NCBI GenBank assembly: GCA_037015955.1
Contig: CP143548.1
Location: forward strand, 1,730,001-1,794,000
Length of the DNA stretch: 64,000 bases
DNA from: Lachnospiraceae bacterium JLR.KK008
GTDB taxonomy: Bacteria; Bacillota; Clostridia; Lachnospirales; Lachnospiraceae
Direction of reading: 5' to 3'
Shown here: one piece after another, positions 35,959-44,958 of the stretch
Layout of the letters: every line of letters starts with the position of its first letter
Position numbering within the stretch: position 1 is the stretch's first letter
Translations under genes and position numbers: made by a program
The notes under the pieces: generated by a model
The model's database searches: none
Told to the model about the DNA's origin: nothing
The model's input: the letters and a program-made list of their open reading frames with translations, nothing else

Positions 35959-36237
35959 ATGACAAAAGAACAGGAAGTTATGTTAAATCGCATCAACCAG
36001 TATGCGGAAGAGGTGATGGGAGATCTTGATCCCCAGAAGACGCCTGTCTCCGTGCAGCTTGAAAAATTAAAACCGATCATGAAAACGATCGCCGCCGAGC
36101 AGGGACGCCCTCTGGAGGATATTTTTATTGAATATATGGATCTCGCCAGTGAATTTTCCGTGAAAAATGCACAACAGTTCAAGGAAGATTATCTGGACTT
36201 TGATATGGTACAGGACGATATTTACAAATCACATTAG
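35959..36237 (+). CDS. Small acidic protein, unknown function
   Basis: A 92-residue acidic, largely helical protein (MTKEQEVMLNRINQYAEEVM, then VQLEKLKPIMKTIAAEQGR and DIFIEYMDLASEF). No signal peptide or motif that I recognise. It has a purine-rich ribosome site (GGAAAGGA) and a strong promoter with a long leader. It is the only plus-strand gene between DUF1015 and serA and ends 5 bp before the converging serA stop; a hairpin covers that junction. Probably a real, conserved small protein. Its position between two serine-linked genes is suggestive only. Confidence 0.75.
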   Translation: MTKEQEVMLNRINQYAEEVMGDLDPQKTPVSVQLEKLKPIMKTIAAEQGRPLEDIFIEYMDLASEFSVKNAQQFKEDYLDFDMVQDDIYKSH

Positions 36238-36257
36238 AGTCGTTATCTGACGACTCT
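36236..36257. terminator. Hairpin over the converging 92-aa gene / serA ends
   Basis: AGAGTCGT - 6 nt - ACGACTCT, perfectly paired, spanning the serA stop codon. There is no T-run on either strand, so it is a weak terminator or an RNA-stability hairpin. Confidence 0.4.
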
Positions 36258-37409
36258 CACCCGGAACACGCCCGGTATGTTTTTCAGCGTCTCCACGATC
36301 TCTTCTGTCACAGGCTCCTCCACATCGAGCATCGTGTACGCCACATTCCCTTTCGACTTGTTGATCATATTGGCGATATTGATGCTGTTATCGCCAAAGA
36401 TCGTGGAGAATCTGGCAATCATCTTAGTTGCATTTTTATGGAAGATCGCAACACGCCCCGCCTTGTCACAGGCGCCCATGTCACAGTTCGGATAGTTGAC
36501 ACTGTTTCTGATATTGCCGTTTTCAAGGTATTCCATCAATTCTTTGACTGCCATCTTTGCACAGTTTTCCTCAGACTCTTCCGTGGAAGCGCCAAGATGG
36601 GGAATCACGATGCATCCCTCCTGGCCGACCGTCGTCGCATTGGCAAAATCAGAGACATATTTTCTCACTTTACCGCTCTTGATAGCGGCCAGCACCGCTT
36701 TTTCATCCACAAGCAGATCACGCGCGAAATTGAGCAGGATCACGCCATCCTTCATTTTGGCAATCGCCTCTTCATTGATCATCTCTTTTGTGGAATCCAG
36801 CAACGGCACATGGATCGTGATAATATCACAGTCCGTATAAATCTCATCTACATTGAGCACATGTCTGACATCACGGCTCAGATTCCAGGCTGCATCGACC
36901 GACACATAAGGATCATAGCCATATACTTCCATCCCAAGGTGCTTCGCCACATTGGCCACTTTCACCCCGATCGCCCCCAGCCCGATGATACCGAGCTTCT
37001 TATTCTCTATTTCCGTACCTGCAAACTGACTCTTTATTTTCTCCGCTGCCTTGCCGACATCTTCGTTCCCGGTCTGTGTCTTCACCCACTCAATGCCGCC
37101 GACAATGTCTCTGGAAGCGAGGAGCATACCTGCGATCACAAGCTCCTTGACACCGTTTGCATTGGCTCCCGGCGAGTTGAATACGACCACACCTTTTTCA
37201 GCACATTTATCAAGCGGAATATTGTTTACTCCCGCACCGGCTCTGGAAACGGCGAGCAGGTGATCGGAAAGCTCCATCTCGTGCATTGATGCGCTTCTGA
37301 CAAGAATCCCCTGTGCATCTCCGATCTCTTTCGTCTCCTGAAAATTTTCTCTGAACCGGTCAAGTCCTGCTTTGGCAATCGGATTCAGGCAATAATACTG
37401 AAACATCAT
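36243..37409 (-). CDS. serA: D-3-phosphoglycerate dehydrogenase
   Basis: A 388-residue NAD-dependent 2-hydroxyacid dehydrogenase. GLGAIGVKVANVAKHLGMEV (about 143-162) is the NAD Rossmann motif, and LLNFARDLLVDEKAV and IPHLGASTEES carry the catalytic region with its histidine. A short C-terminal ACT domain (NIANMINKSKGNVAYTMLDV) probably binds serine for feedback inhibition. It oxidises 3-phosphoglycerate in the first committed step of serine synthesis. It overlaps serC by 4 bp (ATGA), so the two are co-translated. No serB phosphatase is in the window. Confidence 0.95.
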   Translation of the reverse strand: MMFQYYCLNPIAKAGLDRFRENFQETKEIGDAQGILVRSASMHEMELSDHLLAVSRAGAGVNNIPLDKCAEKGVVVFNSPGANANGVKELVIAGMLLASRDIVGGIEWVKTQTGNEDVGKAAEKIKSQFAGTEIENKKLGIIGLGAIGVKVANVAKHLGMEVYGYDPYVSVDAAWNLSRDVRHVLNVDEIYTDCDIITIHVPLLDSTKEMINEEAIAKMKDGVILLNFARDLLVDEKAVLAAIKSGKVRKYVSDFANATTVGQEGCIVIPHLGASTEESEENCAKMAVKELMEYLENGNIRNSVNYPNCDMGACDKAGRVAIFHKNATKMIARFSTIFGDNSINIANMINKSKGNVAYTMLDVEEPVTEEIVETLKNIPGVFRVRVVR

Positions 37410-38488
37410 GAATTCTCCTTTTCGAATTTTTTCATAAACTCCACAAGCGCTTCCACGCCCTCGATCGGCATGGCATTATAAATGCTGGCACGCATACCGC
37501 CCACCGTTCTGTGTCCCTTCAGATTTTCAAATCCGGCCGCTTTTGCCTCTTTCACGAATTTGGCATCCAGCTCTTCACTGCCTGTGACAAAAGGTACATT
37601 CATGAGTGAACGGTCCTTTTTCTCCACTGTGCCGCAAAACAGACTGCTCTCATCGAGATAGTCATACAAGATAGCTGCTTTCTTCTCGTTTCTCTCTTTC
37701 ATGGCCGAAAGACCACCCATCTTCTTCAGCCACTGAAACACTTTACCGCAAATGTAAATACCATAGGCAGGCGGTGTATTATAAAGCGAGTCCGCATCGG
37801 CATGTGTTTTATACTTCAGCATCGTTGGCGTCCCCGGAAGTGTCTCTTCCGAGATCAGATCTTCTCTGATGATAACAATGACAACACCCGCCGGGCCGAT
37901 ATTTTTCTGTACCCCGCCATAGAGCAGGCCGTATTTCTCCACGTCCACGGGCTCTGACAAAAAGCAGGAAGAGACATCCGCCACGAGTGTCTTTCCTTTT
38001 GTATTTGGAAGCTCTTTGAATTTCGTTCCATAGATCGTGTTATTTTCACATATGTATACATAGTCCGCATCTTCGGACACCGGAAGGTCGGAACAGTCCG
38101 GAATATAAGAAAATGTCTTGTCTTCACTGGAAGCGATCTTATTTGCCTTTCCGTACAGGCTGGCCTCCTGATATGCCTTTTTTGCCCACTGTCCGGTAAC
38201 GATATAATCCGCAACTTTGTTTTTCATCAGATTCATGGGGATCATCGCGAACTGCTGGCTCGCGCCCCCCTGTAAGAACAACACTTTATAATTATCGGGA
38301 ATGTTCATCAACTCTCGAAGGTCCGCTTCCGCCTCTTTGATGATGGTATCGTAGGCCTTGGATCGATGACTCATTTCCATGACCGACATTCCGGTTCCCC
38401 TGTAATCCAACATTTCTTCCGCTGCTTCCTTCAATACTTCTTCGGGCAGAACAGCCGGACCTGCCGAAAAATTGTACACTCTGGACAT
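37406..38488 (-). CDS. serC: Phosphoserine aminotransferase
   Basis: A 360-residue class V aminotransferase. FSAGPAVLPEEVL at the N-terminus, and GLLYGGVQKNIGPAGV with the PLP lysine K195, are diagnostic for SerC. It converts 3-phosphohydroxypyruvate to phosphoserine with glutamate and may also serve pyridoxine synthesis. It is the first gene of a serC-serA transcript with its own promoter. AGGAGGAAG precedes the ATG. Confidence 0.96.
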   Translation of the reverse strand: MSRVYNFSAGPAVLPEEVLKEAAEEMLDYRGTGMSVMEMSHRSKAYDTIIKEAEADLRELMNIPDNYKVLFLQGGASQQFAMIPMNLMKNKVADYIVTGQWAKKAYQEASLYGKANKIASSEDKTFSYIPDCSDLPVSEDADYVYICENNTIYGTKFKELPNTKGKTLVADVSSCFLSEPVDVEKYGLLYGGVQKNIGPAGVVIVIIREDLISEETLPGTPTMLKYKTHADADSLYNTPPAYGIYICGKVFQWLKKMGGLSAMKERNEKKAAILYDYLDESSLFCGTVEKKDRSLMNVPFVTGSEELDAKFVKEAKAAGFENLKGHRTVGGMRASIYNAMPIEGVEALVEFMKKFEKENS

Positions 38489-38533
38489 GAATCTTCCTCC
38501 TCACATGATAACGCTTAAAATCCAACAAATCTT

Positions 38534-38562
38534 ATTCTACATGCAAAAAAGCAATGCGTCAA
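38534..38562 (-). promoter_or_regulatory. Promoter of serC-serA
   Basis: Minus strand TTGACG (38562-38557), 17 bp, TAGAAT (38539-38534), about 45 bp before serC and just after the ilvB stop. Confidence 0.7.
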
Positions 38563-38566
38563 CCCG

Positions 38567-40267
38567 CTATTCCGTATCACCCTGGTCTCTTTCTTTCAGA
38601 TCCTCTCCGTCAAACACTTCGCTGATCGCCGTGCCGGGAGATACCATCGGGAACACTTTGTCATCCTTCGGGATCACACACTCGATCACGACCGGACCGC
38701 CCAGTGCGATCGCCTCCCTGACAGCCGGCCCGACCTCTTCCTTCTTCGTCACGCGGATCGCCTTGCAGCCAAGACCTTCCGCCACCTTGCAGAAGTCGAC
38801 TTTATCTTCCAGAACAGTCTGCGAATACCGCTGCCCGTAAAATAATGTCTGCCACTGCCGTACCATGCCCAGCACATGGTTGTTAATTACGACCTGTATA
38901 ATGGGAATCCCATACCTGCTGGCAGTCGCCAGCTCATTTAAGTTCATGCGGAAGCACCCGTCGCCCGCAATATTAATACATATTTTATCCGGCCGGCCAG
39001 CCTTCGCCCCGATGCAGGCGCCAAGTCCGTATCCCATCGTACCCAGACCGCCGGAAGACAAAAAGCTCCTCGGCTCCGTATATTTATAATACTGAGCTGC
39101 CCACATCTGATGCTGCCCGACATCTGTGGAGATGATTGCCCTGCCCTCTGTAATGCGGTCGATCTCTTCCATGATATACGGACAGGAAAGCGCACTGTCA
39201 TCATATCTGAGTGGAAACCGCTCTTTCAGATCCAGAATATGAGCATGCCAATCAGGATGACTCATCTGGTCAAGTCTTTCATTTAAAATCGACAGCACCG
39301 ACTTCAGATCGCCGACGACCGATGCCTCAGTCTTAATATTTTTATTGATTTCTGCGGCATCAATATCAATGTGCAGAATCTTCGCTTTGGAAGCAAATTT
39401 TTTGGAATCACCAACAACGCGGTCGGAAAACCGGGCACCCAGCGCAATCAGTAGGTCACACGCACTGACACCCAGATTGGAAGTCTTCGTGCCGTGCATC
39501 CCGATCATACCGGTATACATCTCATCTCTGCCGTCGAACGCGCCCTTGCCCATTAGCGTATCGCACACCGGAGCATCGATCTTTTTCGCAAACGTCCGCA
39601 CTTCGTCACAGGCACCTGAAATAATGGCGCCGCCGCCCAGATAAATAAACGGACGCTGCGCTTTGCGGATCAGCTGCACCGCAGCCTCGATATCCGCATC
39701 GGTAAACTTATTGCTCCGTTCCTCTGCCTGGACTGTTTCCGGCGCCTGTGGCTCATATTCGCAGAGCGCAGCCGTTACGTCTTTCGTAATGTCCACAAGT
39801 ACCGGGCCGGGCCTCCCCGAGCCGGCTATCTGGAAAGCCTTGCGGATCGTCTGTGCGAGGATCTTCACGTCTTTCACGATATAACCATGCTTTGTGATCG
39901 GCATCGTTACCCCGGCAATGTCCACCTCCTGAAACGTATCCTTCCCCAAAAGCGGCAGATTAACATTGGCCGTGATCGCCACAACCGGCACACTGTCCAT
40001 ATAAGCGGTAGCAATACCGGTGACAAGGTTGGTCGCTCCCGGTCCGCTCGTCGCCATACAGACGCCTACCTTTCCGGTTGCCCGCGCATAGCCGTCAGCG
40101 GCATGAGCCGCTCCCTGTTCATGGGATGTGAGAATATGGTTGATTTCCTTTTGTTGATATAACGCATCATATATATTTAAGATCGTCCCGCCGGGATACC
40201 CGAACACAGTATCCACACCCTGTTCCTTCAGGCATTCGATCACGATCTGCGCACCTGTCAGCTGCAT
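38567..40267 (-). CDS. ilvB: Acetolactate synthase large subunit (first copy)
   Basis: A 566-residue thiamine-diphosphate enzyme. The cofactor-activating glutamate is E50 in SHEQGAAHAADGYARATGK, and the TPP/Mg motif is GDGCFRMNLNELATASRYG with the downstream N (VINNHVLG). It makes acetolactate from pyruvate or acetohydroxybutyrate for valine, leucine and isoleucine. It is the last gene of leuB-ilvD-ilvB. Its regulatory subunit is not adjacent; the nearest small subunits are the ilvN genes at 48555 and 49251. A second, clearly different large subunit is at 49750. Confidence 0.94.
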   Translation of the reverse strand: MQLTGAQIVIECLKEQGVDTVFGYPGGTILNIYDALYQQKEINHILTSHEQGAAHAADGYARATGKVGVCMATSGPGATNLVTGIATAYMDSVPVVAITANVNLPLLGKDTFQEVDIAGVTMPITKHGYIVKDVKILAQTIRKAFQIAGSGRPGPVLVDITKDVTAALCEYEPQAPETVQAEERSNKFTDADIEAAVQLIRKAQRPFIYLGGGAIISGACDEVRTFAKKIDAPVCDTLMGKGAFDGRDEMYTGMIGMHGTKTSNLGVSACDLLIALGARFSDRVVGDSKKFASKAKILHIDIDAAEINKNIKTEASVVGDLKSVLSILNERLDQMSHPDWHAHILDLKERFPLRYDDSALSCPYIMEEIDRITEGRAIISTDVGQHQMWAAQYYKYTEPRSFLSSGGLGTMGYGLGACIGAKAGRPDKICINIAGDGCFRMNLNELATASRYGIPIIQVVINNHVLGMVRQWQTLFYGQRYSQTVLEDKVDFCKVAEGLGCKAIRVTKKEEVGPAVREAIALGGPVVIECVIPKDDKVFPMVSPGTAISEVFDGEDLKERDQGDTE

Positions 40268-40357
40268 TCCTGTCTCCTCCTGTTATAAAAGAATCGCACC
40301 CTCACGACTTTCCACACTTAATTGAGCTGTAAAGCAGTCAATTTCTCTTCCGGACGG

Positions 40358-42031
40358 TCAGTCGGCCTTTTTTACTTCCAAAATCGCGCCTCTGTTACCG
40401 CTCGTCACAAGTTCCCGATACCTTGACAAGTATCCGGTCGTGATCTTTGGCTCTCTTGGCTGCCATTTTTTTCTTCTCTCTTCCATCTCATCCGCAGATA
40501 CGTTTACCTGCAGCGTATTTTCAGGAATATTGATGCTGATGATGTCCCCTTCTTCCACAAGCGCGATCGGACCACCAACTGCCGCTTCGGGAGACACATG
40601 ACCGATGGAGGCGCCTCTCGAGGCCCCGGAAAACCGTCCGTCTGTGATCAGCGCTACACTGGAACCAAGTCCCATGCCTGCAATGGCCGAGGTCGGATTG
40701 AGCATCTCCCGCATTCCGGGACCGCCTTTCGGTCCTTCATAGCGGATGACAACGACGTCTCCCGCCTTGATTTTTCCTCCGGTAATCGCCTCGATAGCGT
40801 CCTCCTCGCAGTCAAACACTCTTGCCGGGCCTTCATGCACCATCATCTCCGGCACGACAGCGGAACGCTTGACAACGCCGGAATCCGGCGCCAGATTACC
40901 CTTGAGCACCGCAATGCCGCCCGTCTCCGAATAAGGATTGTCAATCGGCCGGATAACTTCGGGATCTCTGTTGACACAGCCGGCAATATTTTCTCCGATC
41001 GTTTTGCCCGTGACTGTGATCAGATCCGTATGGAGCAGTTCCCGCTTTGTCAGTTCATTCATCACGGCATAGACGCCGCCAGCTTCGTTCAAGTCCTCCA
41101 TATATGTCGGTCCCGCCGGCGCCAGATGGCACAGATTCGGTGTCCGCGAAGACAGTTCATTGGCAATATCAAGATTCAGCTCTACCCCTGCCTCATGCGC
41201 GATCGCCGGCAGATGCAGCATGGAGTTCGTGGAACATCCAAGCGCCATGTCCACGGTCAGCGCGTTCAGAAATGCTTTTTCCGTCATAATATCCCGCGGC
41301 CTGATCTGCTCCTTTACAAGCTGCATAATCTGCATACCGGCATGTTTTGCCAGACGAATCCGCTCCGAATAGACGGCCGGAATCGTACCATTGCCTTTCA
41401 GGCCCATGCCGAGCGCCTCTGTCAGACAGTTCATGGAATTTGCCGTATACATACCGGAGCAGGAGCCGCATGTCGGACATACCTTTTCCTCGAACTCGGC
41501 CAGCTCATCCATCGTCATCGTCCCCGCGGCCACACTGCCGACCGCCTCGAACATGGAAGAGAGACTTCTCTTCTGTCCTTTTACGCGCCCTGCCAGCATC
41601 GGACCGCCGGAGACAAAGATCGTCGGAATATTGATTCTCGCCGCCGCCATCAAAAGCCCCGGCACATTTTTGTCGCAGTTCGGCACACACACAAGCCCGT
41701 CAAAACCATGTGCCATCGCCATACATTCCGTGCTGTCTGCGATCAGATCTCTGGTCACGAGAGAATATTTCATACCGATATGCCCCATGGCAATTCCGTC
41801 GCATACAGCGATTGCCGGAAATACGACCGGCGTACCGCCCGCCATAGCTACTCCCATTTTGACTGCTTCCACGATCTTGTCCAGATTCATATGTCCCGGA
41901 ACAATCTCGTTATAAGAGCTGACAATACCGATCAACGGCCTCTCCCGCTCTTCTTCCGTATATCCAAGCGCATTGAACAGGCTTCTGTGAGGCGCCTGCT
42001 GTACTCCCTTTTTCACTGAATCACTTCTCAT
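40358..42031 (-). CDS. ilvD: Dihydroxy-acid dehydratase
   Basis: 557 residues from the ATG at 42031, placed there because AGGAGGAAACAGAG precedes it; a TTG 30 bases further upstream is also in frame but lacks a ribosome site. Iron-sulfur cysteines are in [10 protein letters not shown] and [16 protein letters not shown]. The enzyme dehydrates dihydroxyisovalerate and dihydroxymethylvalerate, the third step of branched-chain amino acid synthesis, and is oxygen sensitive. It follows leuB by 35 bp and precedes ilvB by 90 bp. Confidence 0.96.
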   Translation of the reverse strand: MRSDSVKKGVQQAPHRSLFNALGYTEEERERPLIGIVSSYNEIVPGHMNLDKIVEAVKMGVAMAGGTPVVFPAIAVCDGIAMGHIGMKYSLVTRDLIADSTECMAMAHGFDGLVCVPNCDKNVPGLLMAAARINIPTIFVSGGPMLAGRVKGQKRSLSSMFEAVGSVAAGTMTMDELAEFEEKVCPTCGSCSGMYTANSMNCLTEALGMGLKGNGTIPAVYSERIRLAKHAGMQIMQLVKEQIRPRDIMTEKAFLNALTVDMALGCSTNSMLHLPAIAHEAGVELNLDIANELSSRTPNLCHLAPAGPTYMEDLNEAGGVYAVMNELTKRELLHTDLITVTGKTIGENIAGCVNRDPEVIRPIDNPYSETGGIAVLKGNLAPDSGVVKRSAVVPEMMVHEGPARVFDCEEDAIEAITGGKIKAGDVVVIRYEGPKGGPGMREMLNPTSAIAGMGLGSSVALITDGRFSGASRGASIGHVSPEAAVGGPIALVEEGDIISINIPENTLQVNVSADEMEERRKKWQPREPKITTGYLSRYRELVTSGNRGAILEVKKAD

Positions 42032-42066
42032 CTCTGTTTCCTCCTGTCCCCTCTGTCTCAACTTTC

Positions 42067-43164
42067 TTATGAAATACGATTTGTTATATATTCCGTAATG
42101 ATATGTCCCATCTCACTACAGCCAATCTGACGGCAGCCTTCCGACATAATATCTCCCGTGCGCCAGCCCTCTTTCAGCGCTCTCCTGACCGCTGCATCAA
42201 TAGCGTCCGCCTCCTGGTCCAGATCAAAGCTGTACCGCAGCATCATCGATGCAGAGAGAATCGTGGCGATCGGATTGGCAATATCCTGTCCCGCAATGTC
42301 CGGCGCAGAGCCGTGGCTCGGTTCATACAACCCAAATTTCGTATCATTCAGACTGGCGGAAGCAAGCATTCCGATTGATCCTGTCACCATACTCGCCTCA
42401 TCTGAGAGAATATCCCCGAACATATTTTCCGTGAGAATCACATCAAACTGCGCCGGATCTTTCACAAGCTGCATCGCACAGTTATCCACAAGCATGTGTT
42501 CCAGCGTGATCTCCGGATAATCGCGGGCCACCTCCTCAACGACCGCCCTCCACAGTCTGGAGGAATCAAGCACATTTGCCTTATCAACACTTGTCACTTT
42601 TTTTCTTCTCTTGGCAGCGATCTCGAACCCTTTTACGGCGATCCTTCTGATCTCCTCCTCCGTATAGGTCAGCGTATCGACCGCCCGTCTGATACCGTTT
42701 TCCGTAACTGTCCTGCGCTCTCCGAAATAGAGCCCCCCGGTCAGCTCCCGCATAATCATCATGTCAAAACCGCCCCGACGCACTTCCGTGCGCAGCGGAC
42801 AGGCGTCAGCCAGCTCCTCATATAAGACGGCAGGCCGCAGATTCGCGAACAGATTCAGAGCCTTGCGAATCTTCAGAAGTCCCGCCTCCGGTCTCCGGTC
42901 CGGCGGCAGCTGATACCAGGGAGATTTGGAAGTGTCCCCGCCGATCGAACCCATCAGCACTGCGTCGGCGGACTTCGCATCAGCGATCGCCTCGTCTGTC
43001 AGCGGAATACCATGGACATCGATAGACGCCCCGCCCATCAAAATATCCTTGTATGTAAACTCATGTCCGTAAACTGCCGCGATTTTGTCCAGCACACCCC
43101 GCGCCTGTCCTACGATTTCCGGCCCGATCCCGTCTCCTGCAATACATGCAATCTTACATTTCAT
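42067..43164 (-). CDS. leuB: 3-isopropylmalate dehydrogenase
   Basis: A 365-residue NAD-dependent decarboxylating dehydrogenase. [12 protein letters not shown] at the start, [19 protein letters not shown] and [20 protein letters not shown] (about 285-305) are family signatures. It oxidises 3-isopropylmalate in leucine synthesis. It heads the leuB-ilvD-ilvB run; leuA, leuC and leuD are not in the window. A promoter lies just upstream, leaving a leader of only some 40-50 nt, too short for a T-box attenuator. Confidence 0.96.
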   Translation of the reverse strand: MKCKIACIAGDGIGPEIVGQARGVLDKIAAVYGHEFTYKDILMGGASIDVHGIPLTDEAIADAKSADAVLMGSIGGDTSKSPWYQLPPDRRPEAGLLKIRKALNLFANLRPAVLYEELADACPLRTEVRRGGFDMMIMRELTGGLYFGERRTVTENGIRRAVDTLTYTEEEIRRIAVKGFEIAAKRRKKVTSVDKANVLDSSRLWRAVVEEVARDYPEITLEHMLVDNCAMQLVKDPAQFDVILTENMFGDILSDEASMVTGSIGMLASASLNDTKFGLYEPSHGSAPDIAGQDIANPIATILSASMMLRYSFDLDQEADAIDAAVRRALKEGWRTGDIMSEGCRQIGCSEMGHIITEYITNRIS

Positions 43165-43210
43165 AATGCCTCACTCCTGTTCTTTTCTCTTGCCATCCAT
43201 ATTTCTTTCT

Positions 43211-43240
43211 ATCTTATCACGTCTGTCCGTCTGATAACAA
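43211..43240 (-). promoter_or_regulatory. Candidate promoter of leuB-ilvD-ilvB
   Basis: Minus strand TTGTTA (43240-43235), 18 bp, TAAGAT (43216-43211), about 45 bp before leuB. Confidence 0.5.
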
Positions 43241-43392
43241 TGAATCCTGTTTATGCTTTTTATAACCCGCAGTTATACCAACAATGGGTAAGGGCTCTGC
43301 CCTGCCCACTGAGAGCAGCACGGCACTATGTAAGAAAGCCCCAAATAGTCTATATTCGGAGCCTTTCTGTACCATTCATTTGATTATCTTTC

Positions 43393-43701
43393 TTACGATT
43401 CCGATGCCTTCTCCACCTGTGAGATCGCTGATTTCTGCATGGGAATCCGGCAGTTTTTGTTGCTGCCAAATTCTACAATTACCGTATCATCGGTAATATC
43501 AATCACAATACCATAAAACCCGCTCGTCGTCAGAATGCTGTCGCCGATCTCCAGTGTGGAGAGCATGGCGCTCAGTCTTTTCTGCTCCTTTTTCTGCGGG
43601 CGGATCGCCATAAAATAAAAAAGCGCGATCAGCAACGGAATATATAAAACCCAAAACATTCCCGTTCCCTGTGTATCTGCTGCTGTCAGTAACATTCCCA
43701 T
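43393..43701 (-). CDS. yajC: Preprotein translocase subunit YajC
   Basis: A 102-residue protein with one N-terminal membrane helix (about 15-33, FWVLYIPLLIALFYFMAI), directly followed by RPQKKEQKR, the hallmark of YajC, and a small cytoplasmic domain (LEIGDSILTTSGFYGIV). It associates with SecDF of the Sec translocase. AGGAGGAAAAGAA precedes the ATG. It follows tgt, a very common bacterial pairing, with a promoter in between; secD and secF are not in the window. Confidence 0.95.
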   Translation of the reverse strand: MGMLLTAADTQGTGMFWVLYIPLLIALFYFMAIRPQKKEQKRLSAMLSTLEIGDSILTTSGFYGIVIDITDDTVIVEFGSNKNCRIPMQKSAISQVEKASES

Positions 43702-43736
43702 TTCTTTTCCTCCTGATCATAAACAATCTAACGAAT

Positions 43737-43765
43737 ATCATACATAAAAATGAACCATCCATCAA
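43737..43765 (-). promoter_or_regulatory. Promoter of yajC
   Basis: Minus strand TTGATG (43765-43760), 17 bp, TATGAT (43742-43737), about 35 bp before yajC. A dyad TCTGTA-N7-TACAGA lies just upstream (43772-43790). Confidence 0.6.
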
Positions 43766-43805
43766 GTCTTTTCTGTACATATTCTACAGATTGTTCAGAA
43801 TTTCC

Positions 43806-44954
43806 CTATGAATCGCTTTCCTGCTGCATCCCTGACAGCTTCGTTTTTTTATACCCGGCAAAATTTCCTGCGTCCAGTGCATCTCTGATCTCTGTCATCA
43901 TCGTGTTATAAAAATAAAGGTTGTGGAGCACACAGAGCCTCATGCCAAGCATCTCCTTCGCCTTGAGCAGATGCCGGATATAAGCCCTTGAATAGCGCCG
44001 GCACGCCGGACACTGACATCCCTCTTCGATCGGACGATCGTCCAGTTCATATCTGGCATTAAACAAATTACGCTTTCCCTCGTTCGTATATACATGGCCA
44101 TGGCGACCATTGCGGGAAGGATAGACACAGTCAAAGAAGTCAATTCCCCGTTCCACCCCTTCCAGTATATTGGCCGGTGTACCGACCCCCATCAGATAAG
44201 TTGGCTTATCTACCGGCAGACAGGGAACCGTCTCCTCCAGAATATAATACATCTCCTCATGCGTCTCGCCGACCGCCAGACCGCCGACCGCATAACCATC
44301 CAGATCAAGCTCCGCGATCGCCCTGGCATGTGCAACACGAATATCCGCAAAGACAGCGCCCTGGTTAATACCGAACAGCATCTGTTCCCTGTTTAACGTA
44401 TCTTCCAGACCATTCAGCCTTGCCATCTCATCCCGGCAGCGGATGAGCCATCTCGTCGTCCGGTCGACAGAAGCCTGTACATAAGAACGGTCCGCCTTAC
44501 TTGACGGACACTCGTCAAAAGCCATCGCAATCGTGGACGCCAGATTTGACTGAATCTGCATACTTTCTTCCGGTCCCATAAAAATCTTTCTGCCATCAAT
44601 ATGAGAATGAAAGAATACACCTTCCTCTTTGATCTTTCGCAATCCCGCCAGAGAAAATACCTGAAACCCGCCGGAATCAGTGAGGATTGGCTTCTGCCAC
44701 GACATAAACCGGTGCAGACCTCCAAGCTGCCTGATCACGGCGTCTCCCGGACGCACATGAAGATGATACGTATTCGAGAGCTCCACCTGCGTTCCGATCT
44801 CTTCCAGATCACGTGTGGAAACTGCGCCCTTAATTGCCGCCGCAGTCCCCACATTCATAAATACGGGGGTCTGGATTGTGCCGTGCACGGTATGAAATTC
44901 TCCACGCTTGGCACGCCCCTCCTGCTTTAACAGACGATACTTTTTCTGTTCCAT
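43806..44954 (-). CDS. tgt: Queuine/preQ1 tRNA-guanine transglycosylase
   Basis: A 382-residue TIM-barrel enzyme. LTDSGGFQVFSL carries the catalytic aspartate, and the zinc site is formed by C-x-C-x2-C (CQCPACRRYSRAYIRHLL) plus a later histidine (CVLHNLYFYN). It exchanges guanine 34 for preQ1 in Asp, Asn, His and Tyr tRNAs. It starts 4 bp after the vanY-like stop with no strong ribosome site, so translational coupling is likely. No preQ1 riboswitch was seen. Confidence 0.96.
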   Translation of the reverse strand: MEQKKYRLLKQEGRAKRGEFHTVHGTIQTPVFMNVGTAAAIKGAVSTRDLEEIGTQVELSNTYHLHVRPGDAVIRQLGGLHRFMSWQKPILTDSGGFQVFSLAGLRKIKEEGVFFHSHIDGRKIFMGPEESMQIQSNLASTIAMAFDECPSSKADRSYVQASVDRTTRWLIRCRDEMARLNGLEDTLNREQMLFGINQGAVFADIRVAHARAIAELDLDGYAVGGLAVGETHEEMYYILEETVPCLPVDKPTYLMGVGTPANILEGVERGIDFFDCVYPSRNGRHGHVYTNEGKRNLFNARYELDDRPIEEGCQCPACRRYSRAYIRHLLKAKEMLGMRLCVLHNLYFYNTMMTEIRDALDAGNFAGYKKTKLSGMQQESDS

Positions 44955-44958
44955 ATCA

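Noticed and set aside
40598-42019. A 473-codon open frame antisense to ilvD
   Set aside because: It is the mirror frame of a clearly real, high-identity-type enzyme gene. Its translation is rich in His, Arg and Cys without domain features, and there is no ribosome site.
43165-43392. T-box or leucine attenuator before leuB
   Set aside because: The promoter leaves a leader of only some 40-50 nt, and no T-box motif (GGTGGTACCGCG-like) or leucine-rich leader peptide was found. The weak hairpins near 43336-43371 lack a T-run.
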